From Terramyces sp. JEL0728 (lineage: Eukaryota > Chytridiomycota > Chytridiomycetes > Rhizophydiales > Terramycetaceae): a stretch of DNA of 64,000 nucleotides. How positions within the stretch are numbered: the stretch's first letter is position 1; each line of letters opens with the position of its first letter. Made by a program: the position numbers and the translations under genes. Of the stretch, positions 1-10,657 are shown piece by piece. A model generated the notes under the pieces. It was not told where the DNA came from, searched no databases, and saw only the letters and a program-made list of their open reading frames with translations. The stretch covers positions 62,001 through 126,000 of the forward strand of contig JADIIU010000015.1 in assembly GCA_027603945.1 (NCBI GenBank). Direction: 5' to 3'.

Positions 1-2
1 TT

Positions 3-1750
3 ACCTTTTTCTTGTGGATCAAAGCTTTGAAAATCGGATCCGCCTTCTATGGAACTCTGGCTGCCTTGTTTTACTTTTACATGGTATCAGCTTGGGGCGG
101 GTATGTTTTCATCATCAACTTAATTCCTCTGCATGCGTTCTGTTTGATTTTGATGGGAAGATTCTCCACAAGATTATATATATCTTACTCTTCTTTTTAT
201 GTAACCGGTACGCTTGCTTCAATGACTATTCCGTTTGTCGGTTTCCAACCTTTAAGAACTAGTGAACACATGGCTGCGTTTGGTGATAATCAACTAATAA
301 TAGGTGTCTTTGGTTTGTTGCAAATTCTTGCCTTTTGCGAAATGCTTAGAAGCCATCTTTCTGCTAACGAATTCAAATCTCTGTTCCAATTATTCATTGT
401 CACTGTTGCCGTTGGTGGGCTTGCGGCTATTGTTGGTTTAACTTATGCCGGATTGATTGCTCCATTTACTGGCCGTTTCTACTCGTTGTGGGATACAGGA
501 TATGCAAAAATTCACATTCCTATAATTGCCTCTGTATCAGAACATCAGCCTACTGCATGGCCGTCTTTCTTCTTTGATTTGCAACTGCTTGTTGCGGTCT
601 TCCCTGCCGGTCTATACTTTTGTTTCAAGGAGTTAAAGGACGAACATGTTTTCGTGTTGGTTTACGGACTGTTTGCTTCTTACTTTGCTGGTGTCATGGT
701 TCGTTTGATGCTCACTCTAACCCCAATCGTCTGTGTTGCGGCTGCTATTGCGTTCACCACTTTGTTTGATACCTACTTTGCCGACAATTCTGCAATTGCA
801 GTAGCCGAAGAGGAGTTGGAGAAAGAGCCAGCTAAAGAAAAGGAAGCTGAGCCAAAAACCCCAAGCAAGAAGGGAAAGAAGGAAGAAAAGAAAGTTGTCA
901 AAGAACAAAAAGTTCCGCATGGCTTGAAGATATCTTCGCTGAGATTAATTATCTTGATTCCATTCTTTGTTATTCTTGCAATGTTTGCTTGGCACTGTAC
1001 CTATGTCACTTCCACTGCATATTCTTCACCATCTGTTGTATTGGCATCCACTAACAGGGACGGATCTATGCACATCATTGATGATTTCCGTGAAGCATAC
1101 TTTTGGCTGAGACAAAACGTAATATCTTATTAACAAAGACTGATGAAAAAGCAAAGATTGCTTCATGGTGGGACTATGGATACCAAATTACCGGAATGTC
1201 CAATCGCACCACCCTCGTGGATAACAACACCTGGAATAACACTCACATTGCAACAGTAGGTAAAATCATGTCCTGTTCTGAAGAGGTTTCTTATGAAGTA
1301 ATGCAAAAATTGGATGTCGACTATCTCCTAGTCATATTTGGTGGCTTGATTGGTTATTCTGGTGATGATATCAACAAATTCCTCTGGATGATCAGAATTG
1401 GGGAAGGTGTGTTCCCAAATGACATTTCTGAAAGAAAGTTCTTTAACGACAGAGGAGAATATGCTGTAGGTGCAACTGCGACAAAGACGATGAAAGATTC
1501 CCTTATGTACAAAATGACCTACTACCGATTCGCAGAGTTGTTTGGAGGCAGAGGTGCAAAAGATAATGTCAGGGGACAGGAAATTCCGTCCACTCCTATC
1601 AAGCTATCTACTATTGAAGAAGCCTACACTACTGAAAATATGATTGTCCGTATTTATCAAGTCAAAAAGCCTGATAATATTGGTAGGCCTTTATCCGTTG
1701 CTTCTTCATTTGGAAAGAAGAGAAAGAGAAAGGCTAACCGTTCACAATAA
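3..1750 (+). CDS. STT3: Oligosaccharyltransferase catalytic subunit STT3 (5' partial)
   Basis: Catalytic subunit of the ER oligosaccharyltransferase, which moves the lipid-linked glycan onto Asn of nascent proteins. The window starts inside the gene; 568 codons remain. Visible hallmarks are SVSEHQPTAW (external loop, near 530-560), the DDFREAYFWLR stretch and the catalytic WWDYGYQ block just after 1160, followed by DNNTWNNTHIA and DINKFLWM. A charged Lys/Glu-rich insert lies at about 815-920. Two introns: 283-303 (21 nt, stop-free and in frame; its removal restores the conserved HMAAFGVFG) and 1119-1138 (20 nt). The stop TAA lies inside an AATAAA (1746-1751). Family assignment is very secure; the N-terminal exons are outside the window. 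Confidence 0.97.
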
Positions 1751-1791
1751 AACTCCAGTCAATTCCTCTTTTGAAAAATTTTCAGTAAAAT

Positions 1792-2314
1792 ATGCACGAT
1801 TCAACAGTTAAAGGAATTGAATTCGGAACAAAAGCATCAGGAAAAAACCTCCGCATACTAATTGGTAATCGCTTGTTGACAAGTTCATACTCGCTGGAAT
1901 TCCCCTATTGTTAACTTACTCGTTGAAGGAGCAAAGAGGACGCTATTGGAAAGTGGAGTTTCCCCAGAAAACATTGTACTACACAATGTCCCAGGAGCGT
2001 ATGAGCTTCCTTTTGCTACTCAAAAGCTGTTAAAGAAGAGCCAAGGTGCAGCAAAACCGTTTGATGCTGCGATTTCTGTTGGCGTATTAATCAAAGGATC
2101 TACTATGCATTTTGAATATATTGCCGATGCGACATCTCAAGGTTTAATGAGGATTGGATTGGATCTCGGAATTCCAGTTATATTCGGAGTCTTGACTTGT
2201 CTCAATGAAGAGCAAGCATTTGTCAGAGCAGGAGATTCTTCCAGAGGAGGCAATGCTCATAATCATGGAATCGACTGGGCACATACTGCTATTGAGATGG
2301 CGACTTTGGCGTAA
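1792..2314 (+). CDS. RIB4: 6,7-dimethyl-8-ribityllumazine synthase
   Basis: Penultimate step of riboflavin synthesis: condenses 5-amino-6-ribitylaminouracil with dihydroxybutanone phosphate. The 167-residue protein has the family length. Seen are the substrate-binding VPGAYELP, GVLIKGSTMHFEYI and the C-terminal NHGIDWAHTAIEMA, whose His/Gly region follows the yeast protein closely. A single 19-nt intron (1865-1883) splits the codon after LRILI; removal gives VHTRWN, the usual HARWN-like segment. The ATG is 41 bp after the STT3 stop. No targeting peptide is evident, so cytosolic. Presence of this enzyme argues for a fungus or relative rather than an animal, since animals lack the pathway. Confidence 0.96.
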
Positions 2315-2364
2315 TTTCATCCATTGTTCCCACAAAATAAAACAAAGTAAATCAACTTTTACCC

Positions 2365-3432
2365 ATGCATTCCAAAAGAGTTGTCAAGCCATTACCTAAT
2401 GAATTAATAGAATTGATATTGCGAAAAGTTCCCCAGTCGAAGCTTGTCGATACCATGTGTGTCAGCAAATCATGGCACAACTCCTCAAGTAGAATCCTGT
2501 ATTCAAAAGTCAAATTCACCAGTGTTGCTCAACGAGAAAAATTCTTCAGCTGTCTACAGAACATGGGTAGCTATAAACCATCTACCCGGTTTCGTCCAGC
2601 GTCAGCATTGCGTCATTCGCCAACTAAAACTTCCACAAAACATGATCCTTCGATGCCTCCGCCGGTAGTATTGCGAAGAAGAAGTTCTCTTCGGTCACAT
2701 ACAGTTGCTCCAATGGCAAAGTTAATCAAATGCCTAGATTTTGGGCTGGCACCTAATTCGCTTACGAGGTCAGAGCCTAATTTGCCATCTGCTAAATCAG
2801 TCCTTTCTACTCCAAAAACACCTGGTTTGCCTATATCTGCGCTGTCTTTAGAGTCGCCAATACCATTCAGTTCAGAACGAAGAGCATCTACGACCGAGCC
2901 GCCAAAATTCACCCGTCCATCTTCATCAAGGGTTGAAAATATCAGAGAAAAACCAGCTCTGCGTATAGAAACCGAATCTCAAATTTTGAAAATAGAAGAT
3001 TTGAAATCACCCTATGGATCATGGAGTCATAGATTCGTTTCCCCGTCATTACCATTAGTTGGACAACTGATACCCCACCTAAAGGGGCTATCGCTTAAAG
3101 GCTGCCATGTAAATGCAAGCGATTTCACAATTCTACTGGAAACACTCACTCAGCTAGAAATACTGGATGTTTCGTATTCTACTTTGAAAACTCCCGGTTT
3201 GTCACAAATATCTAGATTCTGCAGACACAGACTTGTCCATCTTGATATCAGCGGGATTTTCAAATTGGGAAGAAACAAGAGTGATACCATACTAGACATC
3301 TCTGCTTATTGTACTGGGTTGAAAAAGGTAGTGGCACTGGACTGCCCCGAAATATATGATGACATTTTGGAAGACTGCAAGGCGCTGAGCCAGAATAGGA
3401 TCGAGTTTGTTACTGGATCGTCATATGAATAA
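2365..3432 (+). CDS. F-box protein with leucine-rich C-terminal part
   Basis: 355 residues, apparently intronless. Residues 8-50 form an F-box (LPNELIELIL, then the conserved V/W positions of CVSKSWH), the segment that binds SKP1 in SCF ubiquitin ligases. Residues about 70-200 are Ser/Pro-rich and probably disordered. From residue 225 there are degenerate leucine-rich repeats (LKGLSLKGC, LEILDVSYS, LVHLDISG), probably the substrate-recognition part. The target cannot be read from sequence. The TAA stop is inside AATAAA (3428-3433) and lies only 8 bp from the convergent stop of the next gene. Confidence 0.8.
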   Translation: MHSKRVVKPLPNELIELILRKVPQSKLVDTMCVSKSWHNSSSRILYSKVKFTSVAQREKFFSCLQNMGSYKPSTRFRPASALRHSPTKTSTKHDPSMPPPVVLRRRSSLRSHTVAPMAKLIKCLDFGLAPNSLTRSEPNLPSAKSVLSTPKTPGLPISALSLESPIPFSSERRASTTEPPKFTRPSSSRVENIREKPALRIETESQILKIEDLKSPYGSWSHRFVSPSLPLVGQLIPHLKGLSLKGCHVNASDFTILLETLTQLEILDVSYSTLKTPGLSQISRFCRHRLVHLDISGIFKLGRNKSDTILDISAYCTGLKKVVALDCPEIYDDILEDCKALSQNRIEFVTGSSYE

Positions 3433-3445
3433 AAATATATTTATT
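3428..3445. terminator. Shared bidirectional poly(A) signal between convergent genes
   Basis: AATAAA at 3428-3433 overlaps the F-box stop codon on the plus strand. TTTATT at 3440-3445 is AATAAA on the minus strand and overlaps the GTPase stop. The two stops are 8 bp apart, so each 3' UTR must lie inside the other gene. Confidence 0.6.
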
Positions 3446-4201
3446 CCAGCCAGTCTACTGTGGATGTAACTGCGTCCAACGGCAGTCCTGCTCGAAGAGC
3501 ATGCTTGTATTGTATCTTTTGTTCTTGAGGCAGCACCATGCCCAGCTGCAGCCCAACCGGCACTTTATACCTTTCCTTTTTTTCAGGAATTAGATTAAAT
3601 AGGGAATTGACGATAGAGTGAAATATCTGATGGATAGAGTCAACATCGTCTGTGACACTATATTAGTAACAAGTACCTGGTTTCAAAATATTCCATTTCA
3701 TAGGACTGCGCAAACTCTGAAGCATCTTCGTACAGGATAACCCGTCTTCCCGGCTGATCAATCTTGTTTCCAATCAAATATGATCGAAAACAACAATAGT
3801 CGTTGCGCAACGCCTTCATACCTTCAATCCAAGGCGACAGCTCTTCTAAAGCGGTCTTTCTAGTAACTGTATCAATAATGATTACCATCAATAAAGAATA
3901 TTGTTGCTGCTAATCCAGCTATATATCGCGTTGTTTGTGGTATTTCTGATGGGTCATCTGTTGCGTTCCAGTACTCTACTCGAATAGTATCATCCCCAAT
4001 ACTGTACATCTTTGGGATGATATTGATTTTACTCTTTGGTTTCTCCACGTCTCGCTGAATCTCCTTTTCCAGTATCTTTTCCTTATCGCTTTCCAAAGAT
4101 CCAACTGTTGCGATACAAAAATTTGCATCTATGTGCGTAACATCTTGTGTTGCTAGTGTCGGCAGGGATTTATGAAAGAATGTTGACCCGCCAATATCCA
4201 T
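3441..4201 (-). CDS. IFT27/Rab-like small GTPase with degenerate P-loop
   Basis: 240 residues in three exons (introns 3867-3885 and 3658-3676, both 19 nt). Downstream GTPase features are present: a strand ending in FFIDVT, the guanine-specificity motif NKID, and an ETS in the SAK position, in an arrangement (NKxD, GRR, then FETS) resembling IFT27/RABL4. The P-loop near residues 5-12 reads GSTFFHKS, so His replaces the second invariant Gly, and the preceding beta-strand is missing. An in-frame TGA lies just upstream of the ATG. It may bind nucleotide poorly or need an unrecognised upstream exon. IFT27 works in intraflagellar transport, which fits other flagellar genes here; that identity is tentative. 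Confidence 0.6.
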
Positions 4202-4220
4202 TTTTTCTCAAAAAGTTAAA
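4202..4220. promoter_or_regulatory. 19-bp spacer between divergent start codons
   Basis: The ATG of the minus-strand GTPase (4201) and the ATG of the BLOC1S2-like gene (4221) are separated by only 19 bp of A/T-rich DNA. Core promoter elements for at least one gene must therefore overlap the other coding region. Confidence 0.5.
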
Positions 4221-4541
4221 ATGCAAGAACCATGGGTTTCTATAAAAGAAAGCTTCAAGGCAGAAATTACCAGTACCAAAATATTAACCAGGTCCAACTT
4301 CATCAATAGAGAGAATCAAAGAGCATAATAATAGAGGAGTGGAACAGTACAAGCAGCTGAACGCACAAGCGCAGGAACTAGTAATACAAGCACACGAGCT
4401 TCAAAAACTATGTAGTTGTTATTGATGATAGATGAGCAGATCAATATTTCGTTCAGCCAGTTGGATCAAATCGAGCACTCCATCGCCATGCATGAAAAAA
4501 TAGTTGCAGAAATGGAAGAATATGTAAATGAGTTGAAATAA
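4221..4541 (+). CDS. BLOC1S2-like short coiled-coil protein
   Basis: 93 residues in three exons (introns 4273-4291, 19 nt, and 4412-4431, 20 nt), too fragmented to appear as one open frame. The second half is a heptad-rich helix pair with the order LYEQI..SFSQLDQIE..., then a helix ending YVNELK. This matches the layout of BLOC1S2, where a YLDQI-type segment is followed by the last helix. Members of that family sit in BLOC-1/BORC complexes on endosomes and lysosomes. Similarity is judged by eye in a short coiled coil and could be another small coiled-coil subunit. AATAAA overlaps the stop (4537-4542). Confidence 0.5.
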
Positions 4542-4671
4542 ATGTGGTCAAGATAATCATATGTGGTTTGGCTTTATCTCAATAATTAGAGTGGCAAAGC
4601 AACAGGCTGTCATCGGATATGCTCTCAATCCACTCATACTTTTTCTAGTCGGCAAAGAAAAAGTAAAAGTG

Positions 4672-4683
4672 CTAGGGTTAGGG
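4672..4683 (+). promoter_or_regulatory. Telobox-like motif upstream of eS25
   Basis: CTAGGGTTAGGG lies about 56 bp before the eS25 ATG, followed by a T-tract. AGGGTTAGGG-type elements bound by Tbf1-like Myb proteins control ribosomal protein genes in several fungi. The motif is seen; the function is inferred. The other ribosomal protein gene here (eL42) has no obvious copy. Confidence 0.4.
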
Positions 4684-4738
4684 CTATTTTTTTTTTCTTC
4701 AATGGAATTTTCCTCTTGCTTTTTCTTCACTTTAAAAA

Positions 4739-5074
4739 ATGGCAGGTAGGACAGCACCAATAACAATTAGGAAAAAAGAAGTGGTCAAAAGGACGTGTAA
4801 AGGACAAGGCAAACAACGCAGTTGTCTTTGATAAACCAACTTACGACAGACTTTTCAAGGAAGTACCAACATACAAGCTCGTCACTCCATCCATTCTCGT
4901 CGATCGTCTTCGTCTTAACGGATCCGTAGCCCGTGCTGCTATCAAGGAACTTGAAAAGCAAGGAATTATCAAAGCTGTTACCTTACACGGTGCCCAAAAG
5001 ATTTACACTCGTGCTACCAAGGTAATTGTATTTATTAACTTTAGGCTGAAGATGAAGCTCCTGCTGAAGAATAA
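4739..5074 (+). CDS. RPS25: 40S ribosomal protein eS25
   Basis: Small-subunit protein of the cytosolic ribosome. Three exons encode 95 residues: MAG, then the basic [12 protein letters not shown] segment, then the winged-helix core with [20 protein letters not shown] and [12 protein letters not shown], ending in a short acidic tail. Introns are 4746-4770 (25 nt, after seven coding bases) and 5022-5044 (23 nt). Both are longer than the 19-21 nt norm of the window. The protein is slightly shorter than typical eS25 because the N-terminal extension is reduced. A telobox-like element and T-tract precede it. Confidence 0.95.
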
Positions 5075-5293
5075 GCTTTTGTAATATCAATAAACTTATC
5101 ACAATTTAAACCAGGTAGTATTATTGGATTGGAGAATTATTGGATATTTAGAGTGCATTAACACTCGCCTGAGTTTGTGGCAGTTGAGTATCGTTGGTGA
5201 GAATTTTGTTTGAGATATAAAGAGAGTTGGTGCGAATTTTGTTATAAAGAGGTTGATGGGAACCATGTCCGAAATATTTGTTTGAATCTTAAA

Positions 5294-7027
5294 ATGTCTA
5301 GTGAAATCAGCAAACAAGCAGCCCTCGAAGAAGCAAAGAACATTATTGTTCAAAATATAGAGCCAAAGAAGCGCAAATACACCAAAAGTACTTGCTACTA
5401 ATGTAGAAGCAAAGTTGCAAGAGAATCAGGATCCATCTGAAGTTAAACCAAAGCGCAAGTACAATAAAAGTAGCCTACAACTAATCTAGCTGCCAAACCT
5501 AATCAACCCCCAAAAGAAAAAAAGACTGTAGATTTTTTGTAATATTAGAGAGCTGAACGGATTAGAGATGGTGATCCCATTAGGAAATACACTAAAAAAG
5601 CCAAAAATGAATCTCCAGCTCCTACTTGGCCTGTATTTGATCCAGAAGTAGTTGCAGAATTTTCCAAATTATATCCAGACCGTGTTCACCAGATACCTAC
5701 ACACACTCACGCAGATACAGGGATTGCCTACATCAATGAAGCAAATCCAATGGTTCACGTCAATGACGCAAATATCAGAGATCGAGGTAATTAATTCTAA
5801 TCGCAGTTGCGATTACTGGGATGACACTATCTCCAGATGGCTCGTTTTTAGTTACATTCTGTAATGCAGGGACTGCATGTATTTGGGATATGAATACGTT
5901 TGAAAAATTGCAATGTTTAAAAGACGAATCGGAGGCCAATATAGATGAATTTTACACTGGCTGTTGGACATTGGATTCTAAACATATTATTATTGGCGGA
6001 AAACTAAAAGACAGACAGAGATGGTCGGAACCAGACGATGATAACCACATCTTGCCATGTCCACTTAAAGTTTTTGATGTAATCAAAGGAAAAGTAGTCC
6101 AGACATTTCACGGACATTTTGAAGAGGTTCTGTCGACAGACTTGATTGAATTTAAAGGCGATACGTATTTGCTATCCACCAGCCAAGACGGATACATTAT
6201 AATTTGGAAAATAGACCCAAATTTCAAGTAAATTGGCAATTTATACAGGGAACCTCCTGAAAAGAAACAAATCACGGATGGATATACATGTATGGCATTT
6301 ACAACTTCATTCTTACCAAATACCGGCAACAAGTACTTTATAGCTTCATGTGATGACAGCATTCGACTATACGATTTTGAAGAATCAAGAGTAAATATCT
6401 CTCATCTAGTTGTTGCAAACATTCCCAAACATATTTTCGTGTTATTGCGACTATAGCACTTTTCTTAATTGCTTAGATTACGAAGCCAGTCCTACTTGGG
6501 ATCAGTTTTCCGAGGACAATCCAATGTTTTCATTCTTGATTTGTCGTGGAGTAGAAGTTTTGGATGGGGAAGATGAAACAATAAGTATCTTTAATCTAAT
6601 CCAGATACAATTCCAAACTCTGTTAGTTTGTACAAAATGGTTTACCCAACAAAGAAAGATGACAAATTCCAACTTGAATTGGTCCGCAAATTCCAGCATC
6701 CAGAGTATAGATCTAATTCATGGCTGGTAAAACTGGCTACGAACGGGAGATATGTTGCTGCTCCAACCTATGACGGGAATATTTTCATCTTCCACTTGCT
6801 AACTGGACAGGTCGTTGCGATATTGAGAGATCATCAAGGTAGCTTTTATTAATCTAGAAATCGAACTTCGCGATGTATTGTTCCATCCGACAAAGAAACT
6901 ATTTCTATCCAGCGGAGATGACGGGATAGTCCATGTTTATTCGCAAGATCCAAAAGTGAACGCAACTACTTGTCTGGAAGATAGCTCGAGTGCTGAATTG
7001 GATGATAGCTCGAGCGTTGAATTTTAA
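5294..7027 (+). CDS. WD40-repeat protein with basic N-terminal repeats
   Basis: Nine exons, 524 residues. The N-terminal 100 residues carry three near-identical basic motifs (KKRKYTK, KRKYNK, IRKYTKKAK), AT-hook-like or nuclear localisation in character. The rest forms WD40 blades, for example TLSPDGSFLVTF..ACIWDM, LLSTSQDGYIIIWKI, FIASCDDSIRLYDF, YVAAPTYDGNIFIF and FLSSGDDGIVHVYS. Introns: 5388-5406, 5470-5489, 5528-5548, 5787-5806, 6228-6248, 6391-6409, 6585-6604 and 6839-6857 (19-21 nt). A nuclear or chromatin role is plausible from the basic repeats, but no orthologue is recognised. The first three introns fall between or within the basic motifs. Confidence 0.85.
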
Positions 7028-7216
7028 TATAATACGGCAACCTGTTTGATTATCGCTCCCAACAATGCATAAACCTAACGATCGAATCAAATATCGTCTT
7101 GAATTTGTATCGGCAAACTTGGCATGACCTTATTCTCCGCACTACAGAGCGCGGTAAGCATTATCACGCGTGTAATATCGCCATAGAACTTCGCGTTAAA
7201 AATAAATATTAGATAT

Positions 7217-7947
7217 ATGACTAGTAGAGAACCTGAAATTCCAGCACCACAGGCGCAACCAAACATCGTTGCTTTTTCCACAATACAGCATGAATTTAAT
7301 TCAATCGGAGTTTCGAATACATTTCACCCTTCAACCCATAGACTGAGACAAGCAGCAGCTCAGGCATTAGCAAGATCGCATCATAATAGATCAGGTAGAA
7401 TACAAATCCAGCAAATTTCTCCTAGAAGAGCGAGCTCTTCCAGTGGTACAGTCAACCCGTCCATTCATCCGCAATTCAGAAGTAAAACCGTTTGCAATCT
7501 ATACTGCAGCCATTGCGAATCTCGCTTGTGTGAAAGGGGAATGCGTGCTATTTTGTTGGGAAATACGTCTGTTGAGTTATATTCGACAGATAGGCCCCCT
7601 TTTGGCGTCGCACTGGTGGACAAGGACTACTTTACCAAGAATTGCTCGTAAATGCTTTGTATAACCTTAGATGCAGAATTCGCGATGCTGCTTGTCTAGG
7701 TTGTGGAAATGTTGTTGGATACCATGTAACTCACCCGTGTGATAGGTGCTTAGATTCGTGTAATAATGGTAGATATAATCTGACCTTAGGTCACTTTTGG
7801 ATGTTTTTGAGCGATGCTGTCTGGGCTAAAGATCGCTTGGAACAAAGCGGAAACACCATTCTAAAATGGTCCTCGCTTGCTGGAGTTGACGACCGACTGG
7901 ACATTGGTTCTCCAGCCGAAAATGAAAATAACGCCCTCTGCCGTTAA
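7217..7947 (+). CDS. FAM72: FAM72 family protein
   Basis: 228 residues in three exons. The C-terminal about 135 residues follow animal FAM72 closely: paired cysteines (YCSHCESRLCERGM), LLGNTSVELYSTD, YFTKNCSCRIRDAACLGCGN, VGYHVTHPCDRC, then CNNGHFWMF. In vertebrates FAM72A binds the uracil-DNA glycosylase UNG2; the fungal role is not established. The N-terminal 85 residues are Ser/Ala/Arg-rich and probably disordered. Introns: 7648-7670 (23 nt) and 7769-7789 (21 nt). The second is in frame and stop-free, so it reads through, but removing it restores the exact family sequence at CNNG/HFWMF. Zinc binding by the CxxC pairs is likely. Confidence 0.9.
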
Positions 7948-7981
7948 ATAATTTATACAAGAAGAATAAATCTTCAAAACT

Positions 7982-10630
7982 CTATTCTTTTATTGATTCG
8001 TCATTTGCCACCTTGTCTATATCTGAATCTGCCCGTTCTGTCTTTGCCGAAAGTATCTGCACCACTCTTTTCATTGCTTTGATTCCACTTTGTGAATTTA
8101 GGACGTCGTTGTTGTCCGGTATGACACCTGCTGCAAATTTGATCTTGGCACCTAGCGTTGCATCGTCTGTCAGAGCAAAGTGTCTAATATGATGAACAAG
8201 CAGTGCATTGGACTCTCTATCGCCCTCTATTTTTTGCTGATAAGATGTCAATCTGAAGGTTTCAAGTTCTGCACAAATCGAAAACATGTTGTAGTATTTT
8301 TGGAAATTGATCTTGCGAGTCACTTCAGACGACTCTTCTTCGTCCAAAAATGCTGGCGAGTTATTATGTATATGGATTAAATCTAAAAAGTACGGAACTA
8401 CGTAAGGGATATCTTACCCAAAAACGGAATGGCAGGAGGCGTTGTGCTTGTGATTGAATCCCAATATTCTTGATACCCATTTGAATAATCCATAAGCTGG
8501 ATAATTTCCCTGAAAATGTCCAAATATTTAGTCGGAAGCGCCTGAATTTAATTGAAAACTACCTCCCAAGCTTGCGACCATATCAGGACTGACGGCCGCT
8601 TTAAGCCATACGCAATAGCAAACGCGCTGTTATAATTACCCAATTCTAGACAATTGCGAGCAATTTTTAGCAATATTTTCAGTGCCGCAGTCTTCTTTTT
8701 GGTCGTGTCTTCTTTTAAAACCACTGTTGCAACGTACGAAACCAACTAGAGTTAACGTTACTTACAGTCCTAAACCAAGCACAGTAGTCCAACAAAGTCT
8801 TTAAAGGCAAGTTGTATCCACCACCAGCAATATCAGCAGGAACCGCCAAAAGTTGTAAATATGTATCTGGCTTGACTTGTCTGAATAGATAGTGCTCCAC
8901 CATAGTCAGATTATCAGCGAACGCATAGGGCTCCCATTCAAAGATTAAAGGTCTCGAGAAATCCGTGTTGGATCGATCCATGGTAAACATAGGAATATAC
9001 TGCGATGTGTACCACGATAAACGCTGCTGTTATGCAAAAAATACCTGTTCTCGAACAGCATGAACCAACTTTTGATTATTTCCAAACGACTCTGTTGCCA
9101 ATACATTGATAAAATCATTCAAAGCGCTGTACAGTTTGGGATTCACATGAAAATCATTCCAATGGTTTCTGATCCATACTAAAAGTATTCGAAGACTCCT
9201 TTGCTGTACAACTTTTTTCAGTTTACGATAATTTGCATCTGAAGCAGGTTTTTGGCCTGGTTCGACATCAGAATTGTACCACCCCGCAAGAGTCTCAAAC
9301 ACTTCCATACTGGACACGAAAAATCGGTAGTTTGCCAAAAATACTTCTGCAAAAGACATATCTTGATTAATCAAAGTAAACCTTGATCAACTGGGAATAG
9401 CAAGCTGTCCAGTAGACTTTTAACATCTCCAGCTGTTATCATAGCCATTCCTGAAAAGGTCGAATCATCATATACTACTCCATTTAGCACCTTTTCTGGA
9501 TTTTGATTCAACGTTTTGGGTGGGATTATTGCGGCTTTGTCTATATTAAATAAATTGGCGGTAGATCCAGTGTCTCCCTTTGTACTCCATGTTTGATCCC
9601 TTCTGGTCAAGTAATAGCATTTTGCTATCCACATCATCCTGTCAATTGGGTCACTAGCAGGGTTTTTTTTGCCAAAAATAGCCAGCAAGTCAAACTGAGA
9701 TGGGGTAGGGATGTCATCCAGCCTATTTTTGTACTGCAAATCATTGGCTATGATTAATTGAGAACTACCTTTCAATAGGTTCACGTAAAACTCTTTAAAG
9801 GTTTTCGGAGCAACAGGTTTGGTCATTTCAGGAGATAAATTAACATTGATATTTTCACCACTTCCCGTAAATGTAGACATTCGAGTATTTCGTAAATTGC
9901 TAATGGCTGTATATGGTGCAGTGATGTTTTCAGTGGGGGTACGCGCTCTTGGTCCATCATTATTCGGATTTACCGTTGAAGTTTCAACTGGGGTAGCCGA
10001 TGTAGATCTTTTTGAACGATATTTGGTGTGTTCGCTTATGGATTGTGGGTTATTTACAATGTCCTGCGTGAATGTGACTCCGGTTGTTAACAGGGAGGCT
10101 CTGGCGTTCTTCTGAGGTGTCGGCGTTACTAAAGCTGTATCAGACTCTTCCTTTTCTTCAAAATTCCCTCGATGTTTACTTGCTATCCGTTGGTGGTTCA
10201 AAAGTTCGATGGATTTGTGATGAGCTCGCTTCTGGCTTTGAGTCCGAGCAAATATCTGCGTTCTAAGTATTCCAACTCCTCCAAACGTTGCTGAAACTTC
10301 TGGAATCACAATATCTTCTATGCTCGTGTCATTTAATGGAAGTATTACCCCGTCAATCTTTATTTCAGGGTTCTCTGTTATATTCTGCAAGGCATCTGCT
10401 GAAAGACTGTATCTCATTTTCTTTCCGTCTAGGGAGTTTTCACTAATTGACGCTTCCTTCCCCTCCAGATTTCCTGCGCTTCCAATTACATCTTCGCTAT
10501 GGCGTCGTAACGGGGTTGTTGGCCGTTCTTCTTCAGGACTAGCTACTGTTGGATTTTGATTTTCCTTATCAGACTTTTCCAAAACTTCCTCTGGTTGTTT
10601 CTTTTTAGCTTTTCCTCGAAATAGGTTCAT
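7982..10630 (-). CDS. Ras guanine nucleotide exchange factor (CDC25 type)
   Basis: 848 residues in six exons; introns 9362-9381, 9024-9044, 8746-8765, 8542-8562 and 8398-8417 (20-21 nt). Residues 1-290 are Ser/Thr/Pro-rich and probably disordered, starting with a basic MNLFRGKAKKK. A RasGEF_N (REM) region follows, with FAEVFLANYRFF and LRILLVWIRNHWNDF. The catalytic CDC25 domain has MVEHYLFRQVKPDTYLQ, a helix KIARNCLELGNYNSAFAIAYGL and PPAIPFL followed by LDLIHI. It should load GTP on a Ras-family protein at a membrane. The 21-nt introns contain in-frame stops. Ends 35 bp from the convergent FAM72 stop. Confidence 0.92.
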
Positions 10631-10657
10631 ATTTCGCGGTATGAAGTTTTCAAAAAA
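10631..10657. promoter_or_regulatory. 27-bp spacer between divergent start codons
   Basis: Separates the RasGEF ATG (10630, minus) from the flavin-reductase ATG (10658, plus). A second ATG at 10641 opens a seven-codon plus-strand upstream ORF that overlaps the chosen start by four bases. It is a possible translational brake on the oxidoreductase. Confidence 0.4.

Noticed and set aside
717..920. 67-codon minus-strand frame, Phe/Leu-rich
   Set aside because: Reverse complement of the Lys/Glu-rich insert of STT3; a shadow.
7087..7281. 64-codon minus-strand frame with a hydrophobic stretch
   Set aside because: Runs over the FAM72 start region and the WD40 3' flank; no promoter room and no motif.
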